Made by a program: the position numbers and the translations under genes. A stretch of DNA of 64,000 nucleotides from Vibrio sp. CDRSL-10 TSBA (GTDB lineage Bacteria; Pseudomonadota; Gammaproteobacteria; Enterobacterales; Vibrionaceae): assembly GCA_039696685.1 (NCBI GenBank), contig CP155566.1, positions 2,542,001 to 2,606,000 of the forward strand, read 5' to 3'. Shown piece by piece: positions 1-9,740 of the stretch. Positions within the stretch are counted from its first letter, which is position 1; every line of letters begins with the position of its first letter. The notes beneath the pieces are model-generated. The model had not been told where the DNA came from. It saw only the letters and a list, made by a program, of their open reading frames with translations, and searched no databases.

Positions 1-38
1 CACTCGTCTGCAAGCTTTTGATCTTCTGATTTTGACAT
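1..38 (-). CDS. fliN: Flagellar motor switch protein FliN, first 12 codons only (cut by window edge)
   Basis: An ATG at 38 on the minus strand opens a frame beginning MSKSEDQKLADE, which runs off the left edge. It lies 9 bases after the fliM stop, where fliN is expected in a fliKLMN operon. FliN forms the lower C-ring of the flagellar switch with FliM. The name rests on position and on the acidic start typical of Vibrio FliN; the diagnostic SpoA domain is outside the window. Confidence 0.75.
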   Translation of the reverse strand, partial: MSKSEDQKLADE

Positions 39-47
39 CTTTATTAC

Positions 48-1109
48 CTATTCTAATCTGCGAATTTCAACATCGTTCTCGTCATCTTCCAGTTCGGCAA
101 TAATGTCCTTACCAAAGAAAGCGAGATCGGTCTTTACCACATCCGGGCGTTTAATTTTTTCCGATACCTGCACCGCCAGTTTATCGCCCGAGCGTCCCAT
201 CTTAACCCGGAAGGTCGGTAACTCTTCGACAAACATGGTGGCATGTTTGGGCATATTGATCGGGATAATATCGCCGACCTGCAGCTCCATCAGGTCACGC
301 AGCGCCAGATCCTGCTCCAGCAGGTTAACGCGGAAATTGACCGGTACATCCATAATTTCTTCACGCAATGCCGAGCTCCAGCGGACATCAGTTTCCATCT
401 TGTCTGACTGCACACCGGCATCCAGCAATTCGCGAATCGGCTCCACCATGGAGTAGGGCATCACTATGTGAAAATCACCGCCGCCGCCGTCCACCTCAAC
501 ATGAAATGAACTGACGACAATGACTTCGGTCGGGCTGACGATGTTGGCCATACTCGGGTTCACTTCCGAATCGAGATACTCGAATTCCACCCCCATCACC
601 GGCGCCCAGGCATCTTTGTAATCAGCAAATACAATTTTAAGCAGCAGTTGGATAACACGGCGTTCGGTCGGAGTAAATTCACGCCCTTCAATCCGCGCGT
701 GGTAGCGGCCGTCGCCACCAAAGAAGTTTTCCACCAGGATAAACACCAGGCGAGCCTCCATGGTGACCAGAGCGGTACCTTTCAGAGGACGGAAGCGCAC
801 CATATTCAGGCTGGTCGGAACGTACAGGGTGTTCTGATACTCACCGAACTTCATCATCTGTACGCCGTTAATCGACACTTCTGCGGTCTTGCGCAGCATA
901 TTGAACAGGCTGATACGCAGATGACGGGCAAAGCGCTCGTTGATCAGCTCCAGGGTCGGCATACGACCACGCACAATCCTATCCTGTGAGGAGAAATCGA
1001 AAGATACCGCATTTGTGTCGGTATTATCTAACTCTTCTTCAACATCATCGACACCGTCCACACCGTGGAGCAGCGCATCGATTTCGTCCTGGCTTAATAA
1101 ATCAGTCAC
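48..1109 (-). CDS. fliM: Flagellar motor switch protein FliM
   Basis: 353 residues, the normal family length. The first ten residues (LSQDEIDALL) are the N-terminal helix that binds phosphorylated CheY. An acidic linker follows, then the CheC-like middle domain (about residues 50-230) and a C-terminal SpoA domain (about 260-335). FliM sits in the cytoplasmic C-ring between FliG and FliN and sets rotation direction. The start codon is GTG at 1109, preceded by a TAGGTGA ribosome site that overlaps the fliL stop, so translation of fliL and fliM is probably coupled. The frame is intact. Confidence 0.95.
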   Translation of the reverse strand: MTDLLSQDEIDALLHGVDGVDDVEEELDNTDTNAVSFDFSSQDRIVRGRMPTLELINERFARHLRISLFNMLRKTAEVSINGVQMMKFGEYQNTLYVPTSLNMVRFRPLKGTALVTMEARLVFILVENFFGGDGRYHARIEGREFTPTERRVIQLLLKIVFADYKDAWAPVMGVEFEYLDSEVNPSMANIVSPTEVIVVSSFHVEVDGGGGDFHIVMPYSMVEPIRELLDAGVQSDKMETDVRWSSALREEIMDVPVNFRVNLLEQDLALRDLMELQVGDIIPINMPKHATMFVEELPTFRVKMGRSGDKLAVQVSEKIKRPDVVKTDLAFFGKDIIAELEDDENDVEIRRLE

Positions 1110-1116
1110 ACGTCAC

Positions 1117-1614
1117 CTACTGCATTACAAAGTCAGTGAACAGGACCCGCTCAATCACAGGTTTACCGACGACTTTGGTCATGGCTGCTTTGATATCGTC
1201 TGTCGCCTGGTCACGCAGCTCAATACGGCCGGTAGCACTGCGCAACTGTTCCACCGTTGCCGCAGCAAAGGTACTTAATAACGTACTTTCGACCAGCGGC
1301 GAATGATAACGGGCCTGCTGTTCATTTTCTGCACCACGCACCATGAGCTGCACTTTAATCTGCACCATACGGTCACGCGCATCACCGCTGACATTGAACA
1401 CAAACGGCTGGGCAATGTTGACGTAAGAGACCGGGTCAGCGACAGTTTCAACTTTCTCAGTGCTGGCTTCCTCTGCCTGCTCGCTGCTATCTGAGCCCAT
1501 CAGGAAGAAAGCAGCACCACCGCCGCCCAGTAGCAATACGACAGCAGCAATGATGATGATCATCAGTTTCTTTTTACTTTTCGGGGCACCATCAGGTAGT
1601 TCTTCAACAGCCAT
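1117..1614 (-). CDS. fliL: Flagellar basal body-associated protein FliL
   Basis: 165 residues. A short lysine-rich cytoplasmic tail (KSKKK) is followed by one membrane helix at about residues 17-40, rich in Ile, Val and Gly, and then a periplasmic domain. The C-terminus (RVLFTDFVMQ) is the usual FliL ending. FliL surrounds the stator units and supports torque in sodium-driven polar flagella. It lies between fliK and fliM in the same operon. The frame is intact. Confidence 0.93.
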   Translation of the reverse strand: MAVEELPDGAPKSKKKLMIIIIAAVVLLLGGGGAAFFLMGSDSSEQAEEASTEKVETVADPVSYVNIAQPFVFNVSGDARDRMVQIKVQLMVRGAENEQQARYHSPLVESTLLSTFAAATVEQLRSATGRIELRDQATDDIKAAMTKVVGKPVIERVLFTDFVMQ

Positions 1615-1646
1615 AACTTACTCTATGTCGTTATTTTGTATTTAGT

Positions 1647-3624
1647 TTAAGCGTAATAACTGATTCCATCACGCTTTGCAGCCACATTCAAATCAAGTTT
1701 GACGTCTGTATCAAGGTTTTCTTCACCAGCAAAACGCTCGTTGCCTGAGGATTGACCGGATTGACCGCCACCACCTGCCGCATAACGCTGTTGCTGGCCT
1801 GAACTTTGTTGTTGCACCGAGGTATCTCCAAGCTGAACACCTTGTTGAGACAACATTTCTCTCAGGCGCGGCATAGAGTGTTCCAGCGCATCACGCGCCT
1901 GGTTGCTGGCAACGGTGAACTGTACGTTGGCTCCGTCACCATGCATGTTCATGCGGATGTGGAGACGACCCAGCTCAGGCGGATCGAGACGAATATCGAT
2001 CTGCTTGAGGTTTTTAGACATCATCATCTGGACCCGTTGTGCCATATCATCCACATCCATTTCCTTACTCAGATGCAACGGCATCTGCGGCTGAGCCTGA
2101 GTTTGTTCTGCACGCAGGTTGGACGAAGTGGTATTCATGCCCTGCTGACCAGCAGCCGCTGCCACTTGGTTAGCAAAAGCGGAGTCCTGACCAGGCTGAC
2201 CTGTTTTACTGTTAGTCAGCTTGCCTATCCCGCTACCGGCGAGTGCGGCCTTTAATCCGGCCGGGCTGAGACTCTCGGTTTGTGCCAGCATTGCCGGGTT
2301 AAGCGCCGGATTTACGCCAGCCGGATTGGCAGCGTTGGTTGTGACAGTCGCGCCATTAGTGGCATCCTGGACCGGTACGTTATGAGTTGACGCGCCGGCT
2401 TGCTGAGCCGGTTGTTGCTGCGCTGCGCTGGCCGGGTTATGGTGCCCCGGCTTAATTTTGTCTGCTTGCTCAGAGGAGAGCAGTGTGGTCTGAGCGCTGG
2501 CAGGATCCGAACCCGCAGCAGCTGCAACACCTTGTGCCACAGCGGTTAACTGCAGCGCATTGTCAGCAGAAACCTGACTATCTGACCGCTGGATCGGGAG
2601 TGGTGATGAATCAGCCGTCACTGGCACAACGCCAGGCGCGGCGTTACCTTTACCTTGCACAAGCTGCGCTAAGCTCTGGCTATCGGCAGCAGATTGAATC
2701 TGAACGTCTCCCGACTGGTTGGCAGCGCTGAGTGCATGATCCGCAGACGAAGACTGAGCCGACTCAGCGCTCAAAGCTGCAAGAATCGCCGCAGCCTGCT
2801 GCGGTGTCAGCTGTTGCAGTTTCCTCTGAGCTCATCTGGTCATCTAATCCCAGTCTGGTTAACTCCTCGGCCAGTAACTGAGTGACCTCTGAACCCTGCT
2901 CAGGATTGAGCGGAGTAACGGGCGCGGTTAGCAGAGCGTTGTCCGTTATAGTACTGCTCAGCATAGCCTTTGCGCTCATCGGGCTCACAGCCTGACCGGA
3001 TTCCGACGCAACGCGCAATAACCCTTCATCTTCAGTATTAGTTCTGCTTGCAGTCTGCCCGGGTAACGGAGGCAAAGTTTTGCCGTTACTGGCAGCCAGT
3101 GCCTGATTAGCCTCTTTTAAACGGCCTATCAGCGCATCGCCGTCACTCATGACTTGCTGGGTTGTGGCATGCAGCGCTTGCTTGCCGTCACTTTCGTCAA
3201 CAATAAAGCGTTGTAAATTCTTAGGAATATCTGGCTGCGCATCCGTTGCCTGCCCTTTGGCTGACGGAGCCTGCTCATCACCGCTTGCCGCGGCATGCGC
3301 ACTGCCCTGAGTATTTTGACCAGGCAAAGCATCACCGTCGCCTTGTTCGAGCAGCGCTGCAGCCTGCTTGTCTTGCGCAGACAGCTTATCTTGCGTAGAC
3401 AACTTATCTTGTACAGACAGCACCGCAGCTTGTGACTGCCCGGCCGTTTTTTTTGCATCACTTGATTCGCTCTGTTCAGAGGCGCCAAACAGCAGAGCCG
3501 ATAATTTGCTCAAAAAGCCGGAGTTTTCCCCGCTTTCATCCTGCTGAACCAGTTGTCCAGCAGACTTAGCCACACTGGTGGCTTTGCTATTATCAGCAGC
3601 AGATGAGGTTGAGTTGACGTTCAT
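1647..3624 (-). CDS. fliK: Flagellar hook-length control protein FliK (frame break at 2820-2822)
   Basis: Two overlapping frames together make one FliK of about 658 residues. The N-terminal part (start 3624) is low-complexity, rich in Ser, Gln, Ala and Asp, as is usual for the ruler domain. The C-terminal part carries the Flg_hook domain (LDPPELGRLHIRMNMHG, about 100 residues from the end) that switches export specificity. The frame breaks at 2820-2822, where GTTC appears as GTTTC. Removing one T joins SSEELQQLTPQQAAAIL to the downstream half, a natural FliK sequence. The break is therefore probably not a real mutation. It heads the fliKLMN group. Confidence 0.88.
3371..3421 (-). repeat. 18-bp tandem repeat inside fliK
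   Basis: Three in-frame copies of an 18-bp unit (starts 3371, 3389 and 3407, the last partial) encode repeated S-x-Q-D-K-L residues in the ruler part of FliK. The copies differ by one to three bases. Copy number could alter ruler length. Confidence 0.75.
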
Positions 3625-3766
3625 AATTACTTAGCTCGTATATCAGGCTGCACACCTTAAAGGCAGCGAATCCACTGTCACGCACACAACTGCAGCGAAC
3701 AGCACTTTGTATTTAGTCTGCAGAGATGAGACTCACGGATAACTTTGCCTCATCTGAAAATTAATT

Positions 3767-3811
3767 CTCTACAAATTACTACTCTACAAATTTAAACTCT
3801 GCAAAATTTAC
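3767..3811 (-). repeat. Three 15-bp direct repeats at the fliK promoter
   Basis: Units starting CTCT(A/G)CAAA on the plus strand begin at 3767, 3782 and 3797 with an exact 15-bp period. They overlap the sigma-54 promoter and continue into the transcribed leader. This is a plausible activator (enhancer) site, but no protein can be assigned from sequence alone. Confidence 0.6.
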
Positions 3812-3816
3812 GCCAA
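3800..3816 (-). promoter_or_regulatory. Sigma-54 promoter for fliKLMN
   Basis: Minus-strand TTGGCGTAAATTTTGCA has the GG-N10-GC spacing of -24/-12 sigma-54 promoters, with the strong TTGGC and TTTGCA elements. It lies 176 bases before the fliK start. In Vibrio, fliK operons are sigma-54 class III genes under FlrC, which agrees. Three 15-bp direct repeats (3767-3811) overlap it and extend downstream. Confidence 0.72.
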
Positions 3817-3838
3817 GCACGTCAATGGCCTAATAAAC

Positions 3839-4291
3839 TCAGCTCAAACTGGAACCGGAACGACGTCGGTTAAAGCTAAGTGTCGAAAACTCATCCATCA
3901 GCTTCTGCTCGCGCTTATTTTCTGCACGCTGCTTTTCAGTCTGCTTCTTGTCGATCAGCCATTCGTAAGACCGGCGCTGTTTATGCACCGCCATCCAATG
4001 CTGCTCGCAATTGACCACCTGATTTTTAAAGTGGTGTTCCGCATCTCGCTGCTTAGCCAGCGTTTCATCCAACTGAGTCAGAAAGCGGTTAAGATGACCA
4101 TATTGACTGGCAGTCAGCCCGGATTGACCACGCTCAACCAGTTGCTGGCAGTATTCCAGACGATACTGCTCAATCTGACGAATTTGCTGATAATAACCTT
4201 CCAGCTCAGTGCGCGCCTTGTTGAGCGCCAGGACAGCTTTATCTTCGTTATCTTTGGCCTGTTCCAGCAAAAACTGTAGTGCGTTATCCAT
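3839..4291 (-). CDS. fliJ: Flagellar export chaperone FliJ
   Basis: 150 residues, highly charged and almost wholly alpha-helical, with heptad-like spacing of Leu and Gln (QIRQIEQYRLEYCQQL). This is the antiparallel coiled coil of FliJ. FliJ inserts into the FliI hexamer and couples it to the export gate protein FlhA. It starts 4 bases after the fliI stop, so the two are co-translated. It is the last gene of the fliEFGHIJ group, followed by a 214-bp gap with the fliK promoter. Confidence 0.88.
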   Translation of the reverse strand: MDNALQFLLEQAKDNEDKAVLALNKARTELEGYYQQIRQIEQYRLEYCQQLVERGQSGLTASQYGHLNRFLTQLDETLAKQRDAEHHFKNQVVNCEQHWMAVHKQRRSYEWLIDKKQTEKQRAENKREQKLMDEFSTLSFNRRRSGSSLS

Positions 4292-4295
4292 AACG

Positions 4296-5618
4296 TTACT
4301 CCATGCTCAGCACATTTTTCAGCATGCTGACACACATCTCGTAAGGGACGGATTCTTTCATCGCTTGCTGCAGATAGATATCCAGGCGCGGCTTGAGAGT
4401 AAAGGCGCTATCGATCGCCTTGTCAGTACCCGGCTTATAGGCACCAATCGACACCAGATCCTGATTTTTACGGCAAATAGACAATACCTGACGTACCGCC
4501 TTAGACATCAGCACGTGCTCATCTGTGGTAATTTGTGGCATCACCCGGCTGACGGATTTCTCTACGTCGATCGCCGGATAATGACCGGCATCGGCCATTT
4601 CCCGTGACAGCACGATATGGCCATCCAGAATGGCCCGTGACGCATCAGCGATCGGGTCCTGCAAATCGTCACCTTCGGTTAAAACGGTAAAGAATGCAGT
4701 AATCGATCCTTGCTGCGGACCGCCATTACCAGCCCGTTCCACCAGCGCGGGCAGTTTGGCAAACACCGATGGCGGATAACCCTTGGTCGCCGGAGGTTCG
4801 CCAACCGAGAGAGCGATTTCCCGCTGCGCCTGGGCAAATCGGGTCAGTGAGTCCATCAGCAGCAGGACATCCAGGCCCTGATCACGAAAGTATTCAGCAA
4901 TAGTGAGCGCCGTCTGACATCCCTTGAGTCGCATCAGCGGAGAAGAGTCCGCTGGCGCGGCCACCACGACTGAGCGCTGGCGTCCGTCCACCCCGAGGAT
5001 CTCTTCAATAAATTCTTTAACCTCGCGGCCCCGTTCACCAATCAGACCGACTACGACCACCTGAGCTGTCGTGCCCCGGGTCATCATGCCCAGCGTGACC
5101 GATTTACCGACACCAGAACCGGCAAAAAGACCGATACGCTGTCCTTTCCCGACCGTGAGCAGGCCATTAATGGCCTTGATGCCGACATCGAGCGGTTCAC
5201 TGATCGGTTTGCGTGCCAGCGGGTTTATCGGCTGAGCATTGAAAGAGGCGCGTTGGTCGGTATAAATAGGTCCAAGCCCGTCGAGCGGATTGCCCACACC
5301 GTCAATCACCCGGCCAAGCAGTTCCATGCCGACCGCAAGCCCGGTCTCTTCCGTCAATGGGGTCACCTTGGCCCCCGGTAACACCCCGGTGATCTGCTCA
5401 CTTGGCATCAAAAACAGACTGTCGCCGGAAAAACCAACCACTTCAGCTTCCATCTCACCGGACATGGTCTCGACCCGGCACAAGCTGCCAATCGGCGCGC
5501 GGCATCCGGTCGCTTCGAGGGTGAGTCCGACCACACGCACCAGTTTACCGGAGGCGATCGGGCGGCTGGTCAACCCCTGGGTTTTATACTGTGCGAGACG
5601 TTCTGCCAAAGCTAACAT
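4296..5618 (-). CDS. fliI: Flagellum-specific ATPase FliI
   Basis: 440 residues, full length. Walker A is [15 protein letters not shown] (about residue 165) and Walker B lies in [18 protein letters not shown]; both are typical of the F1-beta-like ATPases of flagellar and type III export. The hexamer energises substrate delivery to the export gate, with FliH as its regulator and FliJ as its stalk. The ATG shares one base with the fliH stop (TAATG). The frame is intact. Confidence 0.96.
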   Translation of the reverse strand: MLALAERLAQYKTQGLTSRPIASGKLVRVVGLTLEATGCRAPIGSLCRVETMSGEMEAEVVGFSGDSLFLMPSEQITGVLPGAKVTPLTEETGLAVGMELLGRVIDGVGNPLDGLGPIYTDQRASFNAQPINPLARKPISEPLDVGIKAINGLLTVGKGQRIGLFAGSGVGKSVTLGMMTRGTTAQVVVVGLIGERGREVKEFIEEILGVDGRQRSVVVAAPADSSPLMRLKGCQTALTIAEYFRDQGLDVLLLMDSLTRFAQAQREIALSVGEPPATKGYPPSVFAKLPALVERAGNGGPQQGSITAFFTVLTEGDDLQDPIADASRAILDGHIVLSREMADAGHYPAIDVEKSVSRVMPQITTDEHVLMSKAVRQVLSICRKNQDLVSIGAYKPGTDKAIDSAFTLKPRLDIYLQQAMKESVPYEMCVSMLKNVLSME

Positions 5619-6427
5619 TATTCATTACCCTGCTGATGACGGTTGGTACCACAAAAGCTCTGCAATACGGAGCGGATACGCTCTTCCATCCGATAGTTGA
5701 CGCTCGATTCGCCGGCTTCAATCTGCACATCACCGCGATTGAGGGCCGGTTCACTGACCAGCGTCCAGTTACGTAATTGCAACTGCTGTTCACCATAAGC
5801 CTGTTCGATAATCTCGCAGTCTTGCGGGTTGAGTTTCAGCGTAATAGCGTGACCGGAAACCGGCAGAGCCTCCACTGAACCTTTGACTGCATCCAGTATC
5901 ACTTGCGGGTTGGTCTGCGCTTCTACGTGCACCACTTCTTTGACCAGAGTGAGCACCATATCCACCAGCTGCTTCTCAACCTGGGCGTTCATCAGCTCCA
6001 GCGGTTGGGCAAACTGGTTGGCCAGACCAATAAAGGTATTCACATGTTCTTCTATCACCGCCTGTCCGGCTGCAATGCCCTCGGCCTGCCCCGCAACTAA
6101 ACCTTCTTCATGGCCGGCCTGATAGCCCGCTTCTTTGCCTTGCTCGAAACCTTGCTGATAGCCTTCTGCTTTACCCTGTTCAAGACCTTCCTGATAAGCA
6201 GCCTGCTTAATCAGCTCAATATCCTGTTCGGTCAGTTGCACCGGTTCTTCTTCTTCCGGTTCATCAAAATTCGGCATCCAGCTCGGGTCGTAGTTCATCG
6301 CCGTTTCCCGAGCCGTTTTATGCTGTTCGGCACTGTAATCAGGCAGACCCCATTTTTTTGGCGGTTCGGCGGCCACTTCTGATTCTGAGCCTAAACGAAT
6401 AAAGCCGCGTTTTCTTTCTCCAGACAT
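5618..6427 (-). CDS. fliH: Flagellar assembly protein FliH
   Basis: About 269 residues from the ATG at 6427, chosen because AGGGA lies just upstream; a more distal in-frame ATG at 6442 lacks a site. The N-terminal third is acidic. A glycine-zipper run follows ([19 protein letters not shown], with further GxxxG units), which is the hallmark of FliH. The C-terminal part is the dimer and FliI-binding domain. FliH negatively regulates FliI and docks it to the C-ring. A terminator-like hairpin separates it from fliG. Confidence 0.92.
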   Translation of the reverse strand: MSGERKRGFIRLGSESEVAAEPPKKWGLPDYSAEQHKTARETAMNYDPSWMPNFDEPEEEEPVQLTEQDIELIKQAAYQEGLEQGKAEGYQQGFEQGKEAGYQAGHEEGLVAGQAEGIAAGQAVIEEHVNTFIGLANQFAQPLELMNAQVEKQLVDMVLTLVKEVVHVEAQTNPQVILDAVKGSVEALPVSGHAITLKLNPQDCEIIEQAYGEQQLQLRNWTLVSEPALNRGDVQIEAGESSVNYRMEERIRSVLQSFCGTNRHQQGNE

Positions 6428-6445
6428 ACCATCCCTACCCAAGAT

Positions 6446-6475
6446 AAAAAAGGGCCCGCTGAATCAGCCGGCCCG
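6446..6475 (-). terminator. Terminator-like hairpin between fliG and fliH
   Basis: On the minus strand, GGGCC-G-GCTG, loop ATT, CAGC-GGGCCC is followed directly by TTTTTT. The stem is five plus four base pairs with one G-G mismatch. It lies inside the fliEFGHIJ operon, so it would reduce rather than end transcription into fliHIJ unless read-through is favoured. Confidence 0.6.
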
Positions 6476-6522
6476 GGTCTGCTGCTGTTATCAGGTCAAC
6501 AGCCCCTGACAAATAGATTGTG

Positions 6523-7578
6523 TTACAGGAACTCGTCTGCGCCACCGGACAACATCAGTTCACCGTTATCCGCCATGCGACGGGCAATGGCCAGAATCTC
6601 TTTCTGGGCCGCTTCGACATCCGACACTTTGATCGGCGGCATCGCTTCCAGATCATCACGCATCAGTTCAGCAGCACGCTTCGACATGTTCTTGAAGATC
6701 TTGTCACGCAATGCGTCATCGGCACCTTTAAGCGCACGTTGCAGCACATCCTGCGGAACATCGCGCAATAGTTTCTGAATTCCCTGATCGTCGACTTCGA
6801 CCAGATTCTCGAACACAAACATCAAATCCTGAATCTGAGTAGCCAGATCTTCGTCCTGGTCGCGCATCTGATCCATCAGCGCTCCCTCGATGTTGTTGTC
6901 GAGGTAGTTCATGATGTCGGCCGCGGCTTTCAGGCCGCCAATTTTGGCCGCTTGCGCACCGGCCTGACCGGCAAACTGTTTCTCCATGATCTCGTTCAGC
7001 TCCGCCAGTGCGGATGGCTGAACTTCTTCCAGGTTAGCTATTCGCATCATCAAATCGAGACGGTCACGTTCAGAGAACTGGGCCAGTATCTCCGCCGACT
7101 GATCCGGCTCAAGATAAGACAAAACGATGGTCTGGATCTGCGGGTGCTCGTTCACAATAATGCTGGCAACCTGACGCGGATCCATCCATTTGAGCGAATC
7201 GAGACCTTTCGAACCGGTACCGAGCAGAATCTGGTCAACCAGGTTATTGGCTTTGTCTGCCCCCAGTGCGGCCACCAGAGCATTGCGCATAAAGTCTTCG
7301 CTGCCCATACCGATATTGGTGTATTTCTGAATGTCTTCCAGAAATGCACGGTGCACCGCACTGACTTTATCCTGGCTCAGATCTTTAGCCCGCGCCATCG
7401 CACTACCGACCCGCTGAACTTGCTTGGGTTCCAGATGGCGGATAATCCCGGCCGCGTCTTCTTCATTCAGGCTCAGCAACAGGATTGCTGCGCGTTCATC
7501 ACCCGGTATTGAGGCAATATCAATTTTGGTTTCAGCCACTTCACCGCCGGCATTACGTGGTACGATTTCGTCAGGCAT
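6523..7578 (-). CDS. fliG: Flagellar motor switch protein FliG
   Basis: 351 residues. The N-terminal domain binds FliF, the middle domain carries the EHPQ motif (IIVNEHPQIQTIVLSYL), and the C-terminal domain carries the charged torque helix (RDKIFKNMSKRAAELMRDDL) that contacts the stator. FliG transmits torque at the top of the C-ring. Its start overlaps the end of fliF by 8 bases. The frame is intact. Confidence 0.96.
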   Translation of the reverse strand: MPDEIVPRNAGGEVAETKIDIASIPGDERAAILLLSLNEEDAAGIIRHLEPKQVQRVGSAMARAKDLSQDKVSAVHRAFLEDIQKYTNIGMGSEDFMRNALVAALGADKANNLVDQILLGTGSKGLDSLKWMDPRQVASIIVNEHPQIQTIVLSYLEPDQSAEILAQFSERDRLDLMMRIANLEEVQPSALAELNEIMEKQFAGQAGAQAAKIGGLKAAADIMNYLDNNIEGALMDQMRDQDEDLATQIQDLMFVFENLVEVDDQGIQKLLRDVPQDVLQRALKGADDALRDKIFKNMSKRAAELMRDDLEAMPPIKVSDVEAAQKEILAIARRMADNGELMLSGGADEFL

Positions 7579-9317
7579 TTTGCATCCAGTTCTTCACTAC
7601 TTGAGCCGCCAGTTCCGGCTCGTTGGCCACCAGAGCACGTACGGCTTTTAGCACGTCCTCATCCTTATGCAGATTCGGTAAGTCGATACCCGAACCGAAT
7701 TCAAACAGCTCTCCGCCTTCAATGTCGCCGCCAATCAGGCTGGTTTCACCATCCACTCCGATAGGCAGGCCATCCGGGCCATACAGTTGTTCGTCGTCTT
7801 CTGCTGCAGGGTTGAGCAGCTTTTTCATCGCCGGGCGAACCAGCACCAGTACCACAACAATGATAACCAGCGCACTCGCCAGCCAGCGAATCCAGTCACT
7901 GAAATTCGGGTTCTCCCAAATGGGCACATCAGCCAGCGGCTCTACTTCAGGCTCGGCAAACTGCATACTCAATACATTGAGCAGGTCACCGCGATTTTCA
8001 CTGTAACCCACAGCACCAATCAGAATCTGTCGGATAGAGTTTAGCTCACTTTCACTCAGCGGAGTGTAGGTCACTTCTCCGGTCTCCGGATTAACACTGG
8101 CGCGGTTTTTCACCGCAACCGCCACGGTTTGACGATTAATTACGCCAGTCTGCTTACGCTCATGGCTGATGGTGGTATCAAGTTCAAAGTTGCGGGTAGC
8201 TTCTTTGTGCACCGAGCCCTGTCCCATCAGCGAGCCGTCTTTCATTTGCGCGACATCCTGCGGAATCGAGGCATCCGCCGGCGGCTGGTTACTCAGAGCT
8301 CCGGGAACTCCTGCGACCGTATCACTGTTGTTGTAATCTTCCAGGGTGTATTCACTGCGGGTCGATGGCGTGTTCGGGTCAAAGCTTTTGCGCGTTTGTT
8401 CAATGGCGCTGAAATCCAGTTCCACATCCACCTGAGCGGTGTAGTTACCCAGGCCAAGTATCGGGATCAGCACTGAGTCAATTTTCTCACGCAGGTTGTC
8501 TTCCTGCTTGCGTTCCTGCTCCTGCTCTTTGCGGCGTGCCGCAGAAACCGGATCCTGTGAACCGGAGCTGAGCAGCCGGCCATGTTGATCCGTGACCGTG
8601 ACCCGGGTTGGTTTCATTCCCGGTACTGCACTGGCGACCATATCGACAATCGAATCCACTTCTTCCTGTTTCAGATTAGAACCGGTGCGCAGGGTCAAAA
8701 ATACGGAGGCGGACGCTTCCTGGTTATGGCGTACGAACACGCTCTGTTTCGGCAGTGCCAGCAGAAACACGCGCTTTATTCACCTGGCGCATCTCTTCAA
8801 TCGCTTTGGCCAGCTGACGCTCACGGCTCAGTTTCAAACGCTCCTGCTCGAGACGCTGGGAAACACCAAACCCCATGTCCTGCAACAGGATATCGTCGCC
8901 GGCTTCACGAGACTGATTGAGCCCGGCACGCACCATATTCAGTTTAAGGCTGTTGTAGTCACTGTTCGGCACCAAAATGGTGTTGCCGTCCAGTTTGTAA
9001 TCTTGCTTTTGCTGATCCAGGTAATCCAGCACCGGAATCAACTCTTCCGTTTCATAGGCACCGAGCGGGCGCATTTCCGGCTCTTTGACCCAGAAAAACA
9101 GCATCACGATCAAAGCAACACAAATCGAAATGGACAGAACCAGCACGATCTGACGCAGCAGATCCAGATCACCCATAGCAAAATCCATCTTGGATGAGCT
9201 TTTCTCATCCAGATCCGGATTCTGCGCCGCGCCGTCAAGATCCGCGCCGGCAAGCAGGGCCTGATCTCCGCCAGAGCCGGACAGTGCCAAATCAGTTGTT
9301 TGCTTATCTTCAGCCAC
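7571..9317 (-). CDS. fliF: Flagellar MS-ring protein FliF (frame break at 8765-8767)
   Basis: About 581 residues after correction. There are two membrane segments: one near the N-terminus (IVLVLSISICVALIVMLFF) and one near the C-terminus (ALVIIVVVLVLV), flanking the periplasmic ring-building motifs. The C-terminal acidic tail binds FliG. The frame breaks at 8765-8767 where GAAC appears as GAAAC on the plus strand. Removing one base reads KARVLLALPKQSVFVRHNQ, the conserved FliF sequence. FliF is needed to start basal-body assembly, so a true null would be non-flagellate. Confidence 0.92.
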
Positions 9318-9333
9318 AGTTCAAATCCTACAA

Positions 9334-9645
9334 TTACACTGGCATGTTCATCAGTTCTTTGTACGCTTCAACCAGCTTATTGCGTACCTGGATTGTGGCA
9401 TCAAACGCCACACTCGATTTGTTGCGGGCAATCATCACATCAGACAGAGAAACGCCCTCGTCACCACGGTCAAAACGGGTTTGTAAATTACTCGATGATT
9501 GCTGCAGAGCGTTCACATTATTGATGGCCTGAGTGAGCATATCGCCAAAATCAGCGCCAACTTTTTGTCCTGTTGCTGCAGGGCGGCTATTACCCGCTTC
9601 GATCATCATCGCCTGCATTTCGCTTTGTAAGCCGTCTAATCTCAT
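9334..9645 (-). CDS. fliE: Flagellar hook-basal body protein FliE
   Basis: 103 residues from ATG 9645, selected over an ATG at 9663 because GAGGT lies 6 bases before it. The C-terminal part (SLSDVMIARNKSSVAFDATIQVRNKLVEAYKELMNMPV) contains the conserved helical core of FliE. FliE joins the MS ring to the rod. It is the first gene of the fliEFGHIJ operon and has its own sigma-54 promoter. Confidence 0.93.
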   Translation of the reverse strand: MRLDGLQSEMQAMMIEAGNSRPAATGQKVGADFGDMLTQAINNVNALQQSSSNLQTRFDRGDEGVSLSDVMIARNKSSVAFDATIQVRNKLVEAYKELMNMPV

Positions 9646-9708
9646 TATTACCTCAGATGCCAATTGTTTGACTCATGTCCGTTGTGAATCACCTTTTAGT
9701 CAGATCCA

Positions 9709-9723
9709 GCAAGTTATGTGCCA
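9709..9723 (-). promoter_or_regulatory. Sigma-54 promoter for fliEFGHIJ
   Basis: Minus-strand TGGCACATAACTTGC matches the TGGCAC-N5-TTGC consensus perfectly. It lies 63 bases before the fliE start, in the gap after flrC. FlrA-dependent class II control is expected from known Vibrio flagellar hierarchy. Confidence 0.88.
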
Positions 9724-9740
9724 TGCTCCGCAATGCTCAT

